The notes under the pieces: model-generated
Told to the model about the DNA's origin: nothing
The model's database searches: none
Seen by the model: only the letters and a program-made list of their open reading frames with translations
Source: Lycorma delicatula
Taxonomy: Eukaryota; Arthropoda; Insecta; Hemiptera; Fulgoridae
DNA length: 64,000 nt
Direction of reading: 5' to 3'
Assembly: GCF_047948215.1 (NCBI RefSeq)
Contig: NC_134456.1
Location: forward strand, 193,609,034-193,673,033
Part shown: positions 1 to 11,547 of the stretch, piece after piece
Numbering within the stretch: position 1 is the stretch's first letter
How the letters are laid out: every line of letters begins with the position of its first letter
Made by a program: the position numbers and the translations under genes

Positions 1-239
1 ACTCACTGATTTTAAGTTCTAGTAACACAGGAAATAGCTATATAATGAAATCACTATATAATAAACATCATTATTTAAAAAAATTAAATTTTACCTTGTG
101 ATTCTCAATTACTTTACGCGCTTCAGTAAAAGAAAGGACTGAAACACAATGTGTAAATTAATAAATAAAATATGCGCGATCTTTTCTGTGGTGGGAAGTA
201 ATACCCCGTACGAGTATAAATATATGAGCTGTATAAATA

Positions 240-719
240 CTAGCCGGTCGGAGCTCCACCCTCTGCACCCCTAACGCCCAGGTCGCTCTCGGGGAACAAA
301 GGGGCGATCCCGGAGCTCCCGGAAAGCAGTCGGGGTTCGATTCATTTGCCCAACCGTCTACCAGGGGCTTCACCCCCTGAACCCCACGACGCGTTACTCT
401 CGTGGTTGTGAATAGTATGAATATTAAATAGTTTACTGATACTCATTAAAGAGAAATGAGTTAGCCATTTTCCTTTATTATATTTCTGATGCCATGGTGA
501 CAGAAATATAATGGAGTAAAAGGATTAATATTTTTTCTTTAATTCACAACTTCACCCTACGAGAGCGGTAAGGGGACTATAGCCTCGATCTGTTGCTTAA
601 AACGTAACGTGGGATAACAAATTTATTCCGAAAATTTAAAATCAATCTGTCGGTTGGTTTTCGCGTGATGCTGTTGCAAACAAAAAAACAATTCACATCG
701 GAATGTTTTATCTATAAAG
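240..719 (-). mobile_element. Non-autonomous Helitron-like element
   Basis: Read on the minus strand, this segment starts near 719 with a T/A-rich lead and ends at 240 in CTAG followed by a host T, as expected for a Helitron 3' end (CTRR inserted before T). Just inside the 3' end lies GC-rich sequence that can form short hairpins, standing out sharply from the AT-rich flanks. The 5' half (about 545-719) is clearly related to 40355-40509, where the TC start is intact; here the first base of the TC looks mutated. It has no coding capacity; short frames through the GC-rich part are fortuitous. The call rests on end structure and the second copy; the exact 5' end is uncertain. Confidence 0.5.
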
Positions 720-3700
720 TGTGGAACGCTGCATTACTTCAGGTAAGCGTAAAAGCCGATCAAATTTAACTGTGCTCAAATAATGTAACTAGAACCAGTG
801 ATATTTTATAACTTATTATTCAGCTTTTTGTTGCTTTTACTGAAATTGATGAAACTAAAATTTTTACAAACTTAAAATTAATCAAAAAATTGCGTTATTC
901 ATTAACGTAAAAGGACTACTTTAGATCGATCGTTTTCACTATTTTTTCGCTACAAACTCAGAGAAGAAAATAAAATCTTAAATTTTGAAATTTTCCACAG
1001 TACAGTGATAAAATTTTATATTCGTTGAATATGTAACAAAATATTTCTTTAGAAGGCGATTTTTTTAAATGTTGGAATTGCATGTTACATAGATTCAAAG
1101 ACGACATAGGTAAAAGAATGTACACTAACTGGATACATTTCCGTTGTTAACAACAGAAAATTATTTAAATTATTTGTAGGAATGTTTTTAATAAAAAATA
1201 TAATTAATTGCATTTAAAAAAAAAAACAATCTTCGAAACGAGGAATTTATTTAATTTTTATATTTTTCTCGTTTTGGTAGATGATTATGCAACTAAATTT
1301 TATCATTCCTTTTTCATAATAAAAAAAAAAAACAAAATAGCATATATCACATTCACATATTGTATGATAATTAATAGTCCTTTAGTTCCAGTTTAATAGG
1401 ACTGTCAAGTAAAAAAAAAAAGATCAAATCAGACAGAGACGTACTGATGAATTAATAACTTTGGCAATTATATTAATTCCAAATGTCAACCAACTGATAT
1501 AGAAATCAATATCCTTTTACATAGAATAAATTAACCAGCTATTACTTTCTCATTCTTTTGTTCGTATCAATTTAAATATATAACAATAACCGGTAATATG
1601 AGATTAGTGTAAATTTTAATGAGTTAATAATATTGATTTTTTTTAACATGACTCGTTAGTATATTACAGAATTACAATAAATACGTAAACCGCTTACCAA
1701 CAATTATATATGTAACACGTCCAAGCGCTTTCAGAAAGTAATTTCCATCATCAGGAACACAGTAAGTTATTATGTATGTAATAATAAATAAAACTTCAGA
1801 TATTAAATATATAATTTTTTTTTTGTATATATAAAAATTGATAGTCATGTATGTTAAAATTATGTCACCATAGTACGTCTTGTCCGTATAGTGATCTCAC
1901 TTGTTTTGTTTAATTGAGGGAGGGTGTCAGTTTGGCCAATCTAAAATTCAACAATTATTCAATATTTGTTTGAATAAAATGTAGTTATCAAATTTTTTTG
2001 CTCATATTTTTAGTTAGTAATAGTAAATTGTTTTTCATTAGTGTAATGAACCATCTACTTTAAAAAAAATGATGCATTTAAAATTTTAATTCTATTTTCA
2101 CAAATGCTCATTTCAGGCGATATATTTTAGATCTTATATATAATTGCAGCAATAGAAACGTTTCCCTACCTACATTTACAAAAAATAGTCATCATAGCAT
2201 TTTTACATTTCTTTTTTTCGTACAAGTAGAACAAAATTGGCTCCCCATCCATAAAATAAGATGTTTATGCCCGACACACCTGATCTTAATTTTACTGAAC
2301 TCCAGTACTATTCTGATTTCATTTTGAGAAACCTATTTATTCTTACTATGAAAAAAGAGGTTACTTCACATTCTAATAAATTCAAATCATGAATAAGAAT
2401 AACATACTTTTACTTCTTACGGTATTATTACGATAAGCAATTTTACCTGTTATAGAAACTTAAAAATATGGCGGTTCTCGTAATCATTTGAAATTCTGTC
2501 AGTTTAAAAAAAAATGACAAAAGAAATTACGAGGTTAACTTAAAAATCTAGTTTATAACGTATAAATCTTCCATGAATTCTATCGTAAAACAAGAAAAAC
2601 ACAAAAAGTAACTAAATTATAGATATAAAATTATATCTCCCGTCACAAATAACAATTTTTAGAAAATTTCATGCAATAAAGTAAGGAAACGATGATTTTA
2701 ACAAATGAAAACTAGAATGCAAACAGACGAATCTGAGCTACACTGAAGTACAAAAGCAAGATAAATTGCTTTCACCAATTGTTCTGAGAAATTCAAATAT
2801 GGAAGAGAAAACTAAAGTTTTTATACTCACTAAATTAAAGCATGGAAGTCTTATAACAAGTTAGACTTAACAAGAAGTTCCACTTTATAACAATAGCTAA
2901 AGATAATAATTGTACTGTAATAAAAGAGAACGGCAGGTTATGAAAACAAGTTAATAAAGGGTTGTAAATTCATTCATTTGAAATGCCCCTAATTATAATT
3001 TACACTAAACCAACAAAGTTAGCAAAATTTAACGAAATACTACGCAACAAATTTAATAAAGAATACATTTTGAATAGCATAAAGTAAGTTTTATTCTGAA
3101 ATAGGATCACGAATTCAATTCAAATTAATGAATAAATAGTAGATGTAAAACCCTGTTGTATAGCTGAACGATGCAAGGATAAAATATTAGAAGCGGTACA
3201 TTAAAGGTTTTTTCAGGGATAAAGAGACAAGTTCAAGTTCTGTGGGCGTAAACTGTAAATAAAATTTGTATAACCCGGTAATAATAACGTATTGTGCTTT
3301 ATTGCGAGTCGGTCGAGGTATAACTTTGCGTGTGAATCTGCAAAGGATGAGTAATAAATAACGTTTAAAAAATTATATTCCACGGCGCCTCCTTTCATAC
3401 AAAAGCCTTGGATGTAAAAAATATTATATTCAAGCACGTGTCTGGGTTACTACCATTACTAATTTTCCCATTCTGCAACACATACATATTAGAACTAATT
3501 TTAAAATGTTTCCTATTTCTGAAAAATTAGTATAAAAAATGCTTCGGATAATAAATAAGGCAATTTTATTGTTTAAATAAATAGAAATGAAATTTCGATT
3601 CAATTTCCGAATTGAATTTATTTCTGCTTTTAAATTTATATGGCCAGGTTAAATTATTCATGGAATAGCATAATTTAAGTAAATAAACACGTCTAACGTA

Positions 3701-5420
3701 TACTCGACAATATATATAGTTAAACTTAAAATAATTACTGCTGCAAGAATGAATTTTAAAGTAAATTTAATAATACTTCGTGTAAAGTAAGTAATACGAA
3801 CGTTTTACATCTGCCGTGTAATTATACGCAAGAAATATGTGTAAAGTACATCTTACATTAAAATACAAACTTAACGTAAATTAATCTAACTAAATACAAG
3901 TAGAATAACGAGTGCATATAACAAAGAAATATTTGAACAAATGAAATCTTTTAACGCTAATTATTATTTTTATCAATTTTATTGATTATTTTTTTAATAA
4001 GAATACAAAGAATACAATACTTTACATATTGATTAATCCGAGTTAAATAATTTTTCATAGGGGTAATCATTGTGAATGTGCAAAATTAGACTTTTTCATT
4101 TCATTGAATTTACATACTTAGAAAAATTCTAAACCCTTTGAAAAAAAAAATAAGACTCTTTTTTTAGAATGACTATTTTGTTCATTTGATATAAACTCAA
4201 ACTAAGTATTACCAACGAGTGAGTTCTGATTTTTGGTAAATTTATGGTTTATGATTTCTTTACTACTGTATAAAATTTTATTTAATATCTAGAAATTTTG
4301 ACTCACGACTAAAAAAAATTCAAAGTTACGAGGATTTAAGAACATTCGGCAAAAAAATTTGTTTAAAAAATATATAATCTATAAAAAAATTTTTTTTAAT
4401 ATTCATCATTCATTTGAATTATGATAGGGAAAAACATTCCTTAATGAAGAAATTGCATCTCGGTCAACTCAACGAAAATGGTAGTCATGGCTTTCTATCA
4501 GGCTGTTGAAAACAATGTTCTAATTAATTAGATCAAGCAGTGAATATCAATCATCAAAAAATTGCGTAGCTTTTATCAGGAAATACAAACACCGTACCTT
4601 TAATACTATATTTACGAAAGCATAGATAAGTAACAAAATATAACTGTAATTTTTCTACCTGAAATTTGACAGAAAAACATTTTCACTTCAAAATAATGAT
4701 TTTGAATTGAAAATATCAAAAATCAAATCAAAACTGAATAATTAAAATAAAAAAGAAAACAAGTCTATGTAAATTAAAAAAAAAAGCACGTAATTAATAT
4801 GTTAATTAGATACAATAACATTTCTATTAATTCAAATTATTTGGGAAAATTATTAAAGAATTCGGAACCGATTGATTCAGGTTCTTTTTTTTATTCTTTC
4901 TCTTTTGTTTATTATATTATTTCTTTTGTTAAGGTTTCTTATGGCTTTTAAGTCATTAAAACGGAATTACAATTTTTTATTTTGATAAGAAAGTGTTGTT
5001 TCCAGTTTTAAATCTTTGTAGGGAAGGCGCAATTTATTTATTCCTTAGAAAATTCATTTAAAAAGAAAAATAAAGCTACCCTAATGAAGGATTCTGTAGT
5101 TTATACTCTTTTTGAAGAAGAAAGATTTCCAGTTTAATGGATCAATGAAACTAGTTTTTGCAGTTTACGTATTGATAAATTTGATTACTGATATGAGAAG
5201 AAAAGAATCTACAATTATGATCCAGAAAGCCCTATTCAGGAGCAAATGTTTATGAAAGGTTAGTTATTCCTTAAATTAATATCCTTAACTGCATAATATC
5301 ATTTTACACAAGTTTAAATCGGAGGGTAGAATAAATTACGGAGATTTTATAGATTAATACATTTAAATTCGTTAAAATATATGATTACTAATTGCAATGT
5401 TTACCAACATTGGAATACAT
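720..5420. other. AT-rich DNA without recognised genes
   Basis: I see no coding sequence, RNA gene or mobile element that I can support here. The stretch holds homopolymer A and T runs and short open frames (for example 3213-3437 on the minus strand) with no family resemblance and no coding-like composition. Confidence 0.5.
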
Positions 5421-5469
5421 GACACATATAACATTTTTCGCATTTTATGCGAAAAATGTTATATGTGTC
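5421..5469. repeat. Perfect inverted repeat, 23-bp stem
   Basis: Bases 5421-5443 and 5447-5469 are exact reverse complements separated by a TTT loop. The stem begins GACACATATAAC and has CGCAT next to the loop. No coding sequence surrounds it. It could be a very small fold-back insertion, a recent palindrome or a short hairpin RNA source; nothing in the flanks decides between these. Confidence 0.9.
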
Positions 5470-6744
5470 TTTAGGGAATTACTTTTGTTACGACTGGACG
5501 TTTCCAAGTTTAAACTTTTATGGAGATGCAACAAACCTTTTTTTATAAAAAGAACATAAGTAGGCTTTTTATTTGATGTTTGATAAATATAACTGTTATA
5601 ATTAATTTTTGGAAAAACAAAAGGCTTTATGGGGAAAAACAAGTGTCATATACTTGTCAAATTTTAATACTTAATATAAGTATTAAACTATCATTAAATA
5701 CAATTTTTTTTATTTGATTTTATTCCTAAAAAACATTTTTTACATTATAACTTTTTAAATAGAAATATTGTATTAACTTTATTAGAAATTATAACAGAAC
5801 TGTTTCATTAGCTGTTACCGTAACAAAATTTACAAATAAAGAATGAATTATTATTTTTTAAGCTGAAAAGTGGAATATTTAAAAAGTACATTTTCATTTG
5901 TCTGTAGGTAGCTATTTAAGTCGTAAATTATATTTTCGTAAGCGTAAAATGTTTTTTTTTTTTTTTTTTTTTTTTAAGAAGAAAACGAACGAACACAAAT
6001 CGTTCGTTGCTAATTATAGAAAGAAGATTCAAATGAACGGTCGGGACAAAGTACTTAATATGTAATATCTTGAGGTATGATAGTTACCCAGAAGTTGTTA
6101 CAGCAGATGCTATGTTAATAATGGAAAGGTGCAAATCTTTTAAAAATAATAAACATTTTGTTATCTCTATAAAAACTCAGAAACAAATTAATTTGAAAAA
6201 AGGATATTTTAAGCAAGCTTTCTTTACAAATCTAAAATAAAATGCTACGTTTTTACGTTACGTGGAAATTATTGTATAAAAACAGCTCGACCATTTTAAA
6301 AGCAACGAGTAAAAGATTTTTTTTATTATTAACAAAATGTAATATTGTATCAAATTTAGGGTTTTCAAGTTGTTTAATTTGTTTTTAAATCTAGAACTAA
6401 TTTATTTATCCAAGCGTTCATTTCATTAACTGTAGAATTCTAAAGTGGTGTTCTTTTCTTACATTTGTAGAAATTAGAAATAACAAACAATGTAGTGAAT
6501 TTAAAAAAAATGTACTTGTTCTGTTCTGTTGTTAGAACTGTTGCAGAACAAATTAATTCTTGCAGAACTTTTAAAGATAAATTAATTTTTAGTACGTTGT
6601 TGTAAAATTTTGTAAACACGTTTTTAATTTTGTAATAATTTAAACAGTTTTTAAACAAAACTTTTATTTTGTAGAAATTTCATTAAATATTTATCTGTAT
6701 AAAATGTCTGTCAAATAAACGACTGATTAATAGTAAAGTGAAGG
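5470..6744. other. AT-rich DNA with a 25-bp poly-T tract
   Basis: The only notable structure is a run of about 24 T at 5952-5975, followed directly by a short GC-richer patch with CGAACGAACAC and CGTTCGTTGC, which could be a tail and edge of an old retroposon. No gene is recognised. Confidence 0.4.
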
Positions 6745-7860
6745 CTTTTTTTCTCCTACCACCTGAGCTGGATACTGCAGGATTAAGCTTAGCACAGCTC
6801 AGGAGGTTGTCCTTTTAACTCAAACGGGCCTTCCCGTCCGCCAGATTATGTCCGGCACGACAGGTCAGCTCGCCGGTTTGTATCTTTTATTTTTGCCTGC
6901 CTCTAACCTTTGAAATGAGGTGGCCAAGCCCGACTATGTCGTTCCTGGGCCTCACCCCAAAGGCCGGGTCTCGGTCTTTGTGCCTTATGCCTTTACCACG
7001 TACGATCCTTAGAAAGCGCTGTGGCGGGTCTGGGTCTTTTCTTTCCTGCAAGGGGTAAGGAATCGCCCTTCTTCTACAGCGCGTGTTATAGTCTGTGTTA
7101 TTATTGTATTGTGTTATTGTCAGCGTGTGTTATCCCTCACCCCTCACCACCCGCCATTTCGTCCTCCCTGGCCTTCTGCTGCAGGATTTGTGTAGTAAGC
7201 CCTGCAATGGTTTTAAAATTCTTCTCGTTGTTCACTATGGTTTCAATTAAAGTATCAGCTGTGAAAGGTCCGGTTATTTGAGTGCACCGACGACGCTTGT
7301 CTTCCCACCGTTGACAGTCGAACATGACATGATCAGGGGTGTCTGTTTCTCCACAGTAACGGCAGAGGTCATTTTCTGCCCTTCTTCTTCCGTATAGGTA
7401 CGCCCTGAACACACCATGTCCTGTCAGTAGTTGGGTCAACCAATAGTTCAGTTCTCCGAACGTACGGTTGACCCACAGGTCAATCTGCGTTATAAGGCGA
7501 TGAGTCCATCGCCCTGTTGAAGACTGGTCCCATCGTCCTTGCCACTCCTGCAACATTCGTCTCCGTGCCTCAGTCTTGTCCATTCCTTTTTCCACATTCT
7601 TCCTCATGTGAGCCATTGGTTGAAGGGGAGGCATGCCAGCCAAAAGTAGTGTAGCCTCAGTCGAAACTGAGGAGTACACGGAGATTACTCGTAGAACGAT
7701 CCGTCGCTGCACTCCTTCTAGTACACGCCTATACTTAGCTATCTCTAAGGCCTTCCCCTATACAGACACCCCATAGAGTAGTACCACGTTGTAAACTCCA
7801 TAGTTGACAACGTGGCCGTAGAGCTTCTTTTTGCTCGTTCTGGGGCCTGTGACGTTTCCT
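6745..7860 (-). mobile_element. 5'-truncated R1-like non-LTR retrotransposon
   Basis: The block is markedly GC-richer than its surroundings. Its coding part, on the minus strand, is the C-terminal end of an R1-clade type ORF2. About 390 bp after the stop codon (7136 down to 6745) represent the 3' UTR, which ends in a short A-rich run on the minus strand (T run near 6747 on the plus strand). The upstream end near 7860 is abrupt and no endonuclease or polymerase domain is present, as is usual for copies truncated during reverse transcription. The boundaries are set by base composition and the coding frame; no target-site duplication was identified. Confidence 0.75.
7137..7830 (-). pseudogene. 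R1-like ORF2 C-terminal fragment
   Basis: The open part (7137-7712) gives 191 residues from its first Met. The region around residues 85-135 carries the features of the C-terminus of R1-type reverse transcriptase proteins: a stretch reading NYWLTQLLTGHGVFRAYL, then a zinc-knuckle C117-x2-C120-x7-H128-x4-C133. Upstream the same frame continues in family-like sequence (LYGVSV, then GKALEIAKYRRVLEGVQRR) but is broken by a TAG at 7758-7760 where the family normally has Trp (TGG), so this copy carries a nonsense change. It ends in KAREDEMAGGEG before the stop. No polymerase motif remains, so this is a dead fragment. Confidence 0.8.
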
Positions 7861-8119
7861 AGTACAGATTAGAAAACTTACAAAACATTACGGAACTAAA
7901 ATAAATTTAACCTTTCACTTTATAAAAGTCAGAACATAAATAAATCCAATTGTCAAAACAGCACTACCTATCGGATTTAATTAAAACTACTCTATAAACA
8001 CAGCAGTCGGTTCAAAATATCCCTAACTTTCTTTCTACTGGTCAGATCGAGGATATCAATAGCTTTAAACCTTCTCCGGAAAAGTGGACCATTTTGCAAA
8101 AACTCACGCGTAGATCGGT

Positions 8120-8440
8120 CTAGTAATATGTTAGTCTATAGCAGACACACATACGAACATTACCTTCTAATATACGTAGAAGAAGAGTCTGTTCGTATAT
8201 TTGTTTGTTTGTTTCGTAAATATTTCGACACCGGCGCCACCTAGCTGGTACAGTTTTAGCAAAACTTTTTCTTTTCACGTAACTAATATATATTCTGAAT
8301 ATGAACCAAATCGGACCATAAAAACACTGCTCCAAAACCCTCGACCCCGGCGCCACTTGACGGGCCCAAACTAATTCAGAAACCTTCACGGGCGTGCGCA
8401 CAACTCAAAGTTTCATCGCAATCGGATGAATGTTGTAGGA
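8120..8440. repeat. GC-richer unclassified repeat-like block
   Basis: Two similar motifs, CACCGGCGCCACCTAGC near 8229 and CCCCGGCGCCACTTGACGG near 8346, sit about 115 bp apart in a block richer in G+C than its neighbours. An open frame of 93 codons crosses it on the minus strand (8120-8401) but resembles no family I know. The block may be the edge of the repeat that follows or a separate non-autonomous element. Confidence 0.35.
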
Positions 8441-8935
8441 ACGCATACGGGACAAGCATTCATTTTTACTTTCTTGTACGAAGTAAAGGAAGTATTGTGA
8501 TCGCGAAAAATGTCGGTTTCCAAATTTCAACGGAAATATCCATTTTGATCATCCCAGAATCCATTTTGACTAGTTTCGGCGTGACCTCTGTACGTACGTA
8601 TGTATGTATCTCGCAGAATTCAAAAACGATTAGCCGTAGGATGTTGAAATTTTGGATTTAGGACTGTTGTAACATCTAGTTGTGCACCTCCCCTTTTGAT
8701 TGTAATCGACTGAACCAAAAGTGTCCTAAAAAGCTCAAAATCCAAAAAAAAACTGTATTTTGGGTTTTTTGTTAACTGCAGTTAAGAAAACCCCATCGAG
8801 AGCTTTTCAACGATATATCATGAGTGATACTTATTTTCATTGGTTCCAGAGTTAAAGCCAAATAACGTTTTAATTAATGAAATATTTGGATCTTAGGGGA
8901 AGACTCATCGGTTCAAATCAGACTTCATCTCTTTC
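8441..8935. repeat. Dispersed-repeat-like block, class unknown
   Basis: This block begins TCTTGTACGAAGTAAAGG, contains a degenerate 4-bp series (TACGTACGTATGTATGTATC near 8591-8610) and has a mixed composition unlike the AT-rich flanks. It ends next to a T/A-rich tract at about 8930. It has no coding potential. I believe similar sequence is repeated in insect genomes, but there is no second copy in this window to prove it. Confidence 0.4.
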
Positions 8936-11304
8936 TTTTATTATTTTTTTTTTAAATTTAAATATTTACATTTATTAATAATTATTAACTTATAATTGTA
9001 AAAACATTTTACGATAAATACTAATTAATTAAATAACAAAAAAAAAAGAAAAAAATATCAGAAGTTTTTAATGAATTAAAATTTTATGTACTTTTCATTT
9101 AAAAAAAATGTGTAAACAGGAAATTACATTTCCTGTTTAATAGGCGTACAAGGAAGTTATTTGTTGTCCACATCAGATTTTTATATATACAAGAAGGCAA
9201 AAAATGATTTGCACAAGTATTAAAATTTCTTTTGAATATGATTATTTACGGTAGATAAATATATGGAATATTACAAAGCATAAAATTAAGAAATAATTTT
9301 ATTCACATGCTATCAGTCTATTTAACTTCTCTTTCAGCCAATTTTAAATTTAAAAAAAAAATTTTGGTTCACCGTTAAACTTCACCCCTTACTAAAGTGT
9401 CGGCCAATAAACTAATATTATTCCAACTAATATTATTCCTGGGTTTAAATTTAGAAAATAAAATCTTAAAATAAAAATATTGGTATAACAAAACTGGAAT
9501 ACTCAATTTTAATTCGAGTGATTACATCTTACTTTGTGTGCATGCGCTCATATTAAATAAAACGAATACAAACACATTCATGCACATCTACTTATCATAG
9601 TGTCTTCCATATTACCTCTTTCTTTGTTAATATGTAGTAATCAGATGCAGAATGCAACGACGATATAACGCTAAAAAAATATATGTATATTGTTCGAAAT
9701 TGTATTAAACTATGTGGTCATTCTTTTTTCATAAGTATAGGCTTTAGGTTTTACCTAAGAAAATATAATTCGATGCACCTAATAATTATAGATATTTTAT
9801 TATTAAAAAGTTGAAAAGGAAAATTTTTGAGATTTGAAGAGATGAATCCACTAACATTTCAAATCACAACATTTTAAATCAAAGTTTATTAAAAATTTCA
9901 GTACGTTTATATGATGAACTTATACGAAAAAAAACTGTCAAGTAAAATGTGTAAGTATTTTGATGAATAAACGTCAACAGAATTTTTTTTTTAATTTTTG
10001 AATGAATAATTACGTTTTAGACTTGTCGCTACATAGTTTTGAAAAGTCTGTATATGCTGTATGCAAATTATTTACATGAATAAATACAATTCAGTAGGAT
10101 GAACAGTTATTATTACATTAAGATTTTATTCAAAGTGATGCGCTTAGTACAAAATATAACGTAATAACTTTTAGTGTAACTGCTGGTAAGTAAATAAACT
10201 GGTTGAAAGTGCATGTATTAATCAAAAGGTTTGGAAATATTTAAAAATTTTATACTCTGCAGAACATATATCTTTTCAACCATTAAATTTTATCAACAAT
10301 ATCCTGTTTAAAGAAAATAAATAAATATGTAACAGATAATTAAAAAATTAAATAATAAATGTTTTCCCCATTTTTTAACTAGTACGGATTTTATATCAAT
10401 GTAAATCGGCGAAGCATTTATATTAGTTAAAATTGGGATGTATTTTAAAATAAAAACTAAAAAAAATTCTAACTCCAATTTGCAGTAAGAGTTTCTCATG
10501 TCCAAACATTAAGGAAAGTTTATTCCTGCAGCTACACATTAATCGGTTTTAATATTACTACAAATCAATTTTTATAGTTTTTTGGTATAACAGCAGCGAC
10601 TGCGAAGAGGATCCGGGCATACTACTCATTCAAACATAACAACAATATTTCTTTATATGATTGGTGTTTATTACATACGAATCGGCCTAAATATTTTATT
10701 TATAGTCACACATACTAATCACACATACTACTTTTTTAATCAACAATTTTCGGTAAAAACAGAATTTAAAATTATTAACTACAAAAAATTATTAAATTAA
10801 TGTAATAAAAACACGCCTAATAGAATTATTAACTGTTTTTTAATGAAAGAACATTAAATCACAGTAAATACAGTAGAAATTTGCATGAAACGTTATTTAA
10901 AATTTAAGAGGAAGTTATGTTTTCATTTGATTCAAACGTAAAATATTATAGACTATTAAAGATTATTTTGAATAAAATGTTTAAATTTACTGAATCAATT
11001 TCGATCTGTTTTCAAATTATTAATACTCCTGCTAGATTAATTACCATATGAGGTTATAAAATTATTCACAAAATAAGCATTTGTAGCAATATTAATAGTA
11101 CGCTGTACGCTGTAACATTTTATTATACGATGTTGAATTAAAGCAACAAATAATATTTCTTTACGCACAAAGCGCTCAATTGTAAGGTTATTAAGTTCAT
11201 AAGAATAAACTAGAATGGATTGCTCATTGCCCACCAACGGCGGGTCAACTCACCCTCAAGAAGAGTTTAATAGTTATTGTTGTTTTTTCCCCCATATAAT
11301 ACCA

Positions 11305-11547
11305 TTAAATAAACGTTCGCAGGTTTGAATTTTTTAATTCCTCTAATTTATTTTCACATGACCGCCATCCAGAAACCGCCCAATGAATTGAAAATACTTT
11401 GTCTATTTCAAAAACCAGAATTAAAGATTGAATTTGCAGAAACAGTCTAGTTATCTCTTTCATATGTGGTTTTGTCAGAGTGAAAACAACAAAAGCATCC
11501 TTTGATGACTTGAATTCATCTAGAAATGCAGTCACAATAATTTCCTG
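11305..11547 (-). other. Exon-like open frame, function unknown
   Basis: On the minus strand a frame of about 80 codons runs from a plausible splice acceptor (ATATATTTACAG just before 11547) to a stop at 11305. It reads EIIVTAFLDEFKSSKDAF at its start and includes KVFSIHWAVSGWRSC further on. Composition is more protein-like than most open frames here (Trp, Cys, mixed charge). A possible donor, AAAGTATTTT, lies after the residues EIDK. The SIHWAVSGWR segment faintly recalls hAT-type transposase C-termini, but I cannot place it. It could be a host exon, a transposon relic or chance. Confidence 0.2.

Noticed and set aside
158..373. 71-codon minus-strand frame in the GC-rich block
   Set aside because: It lies in a Helitron-like non-autonomous element and has no family resemblance.
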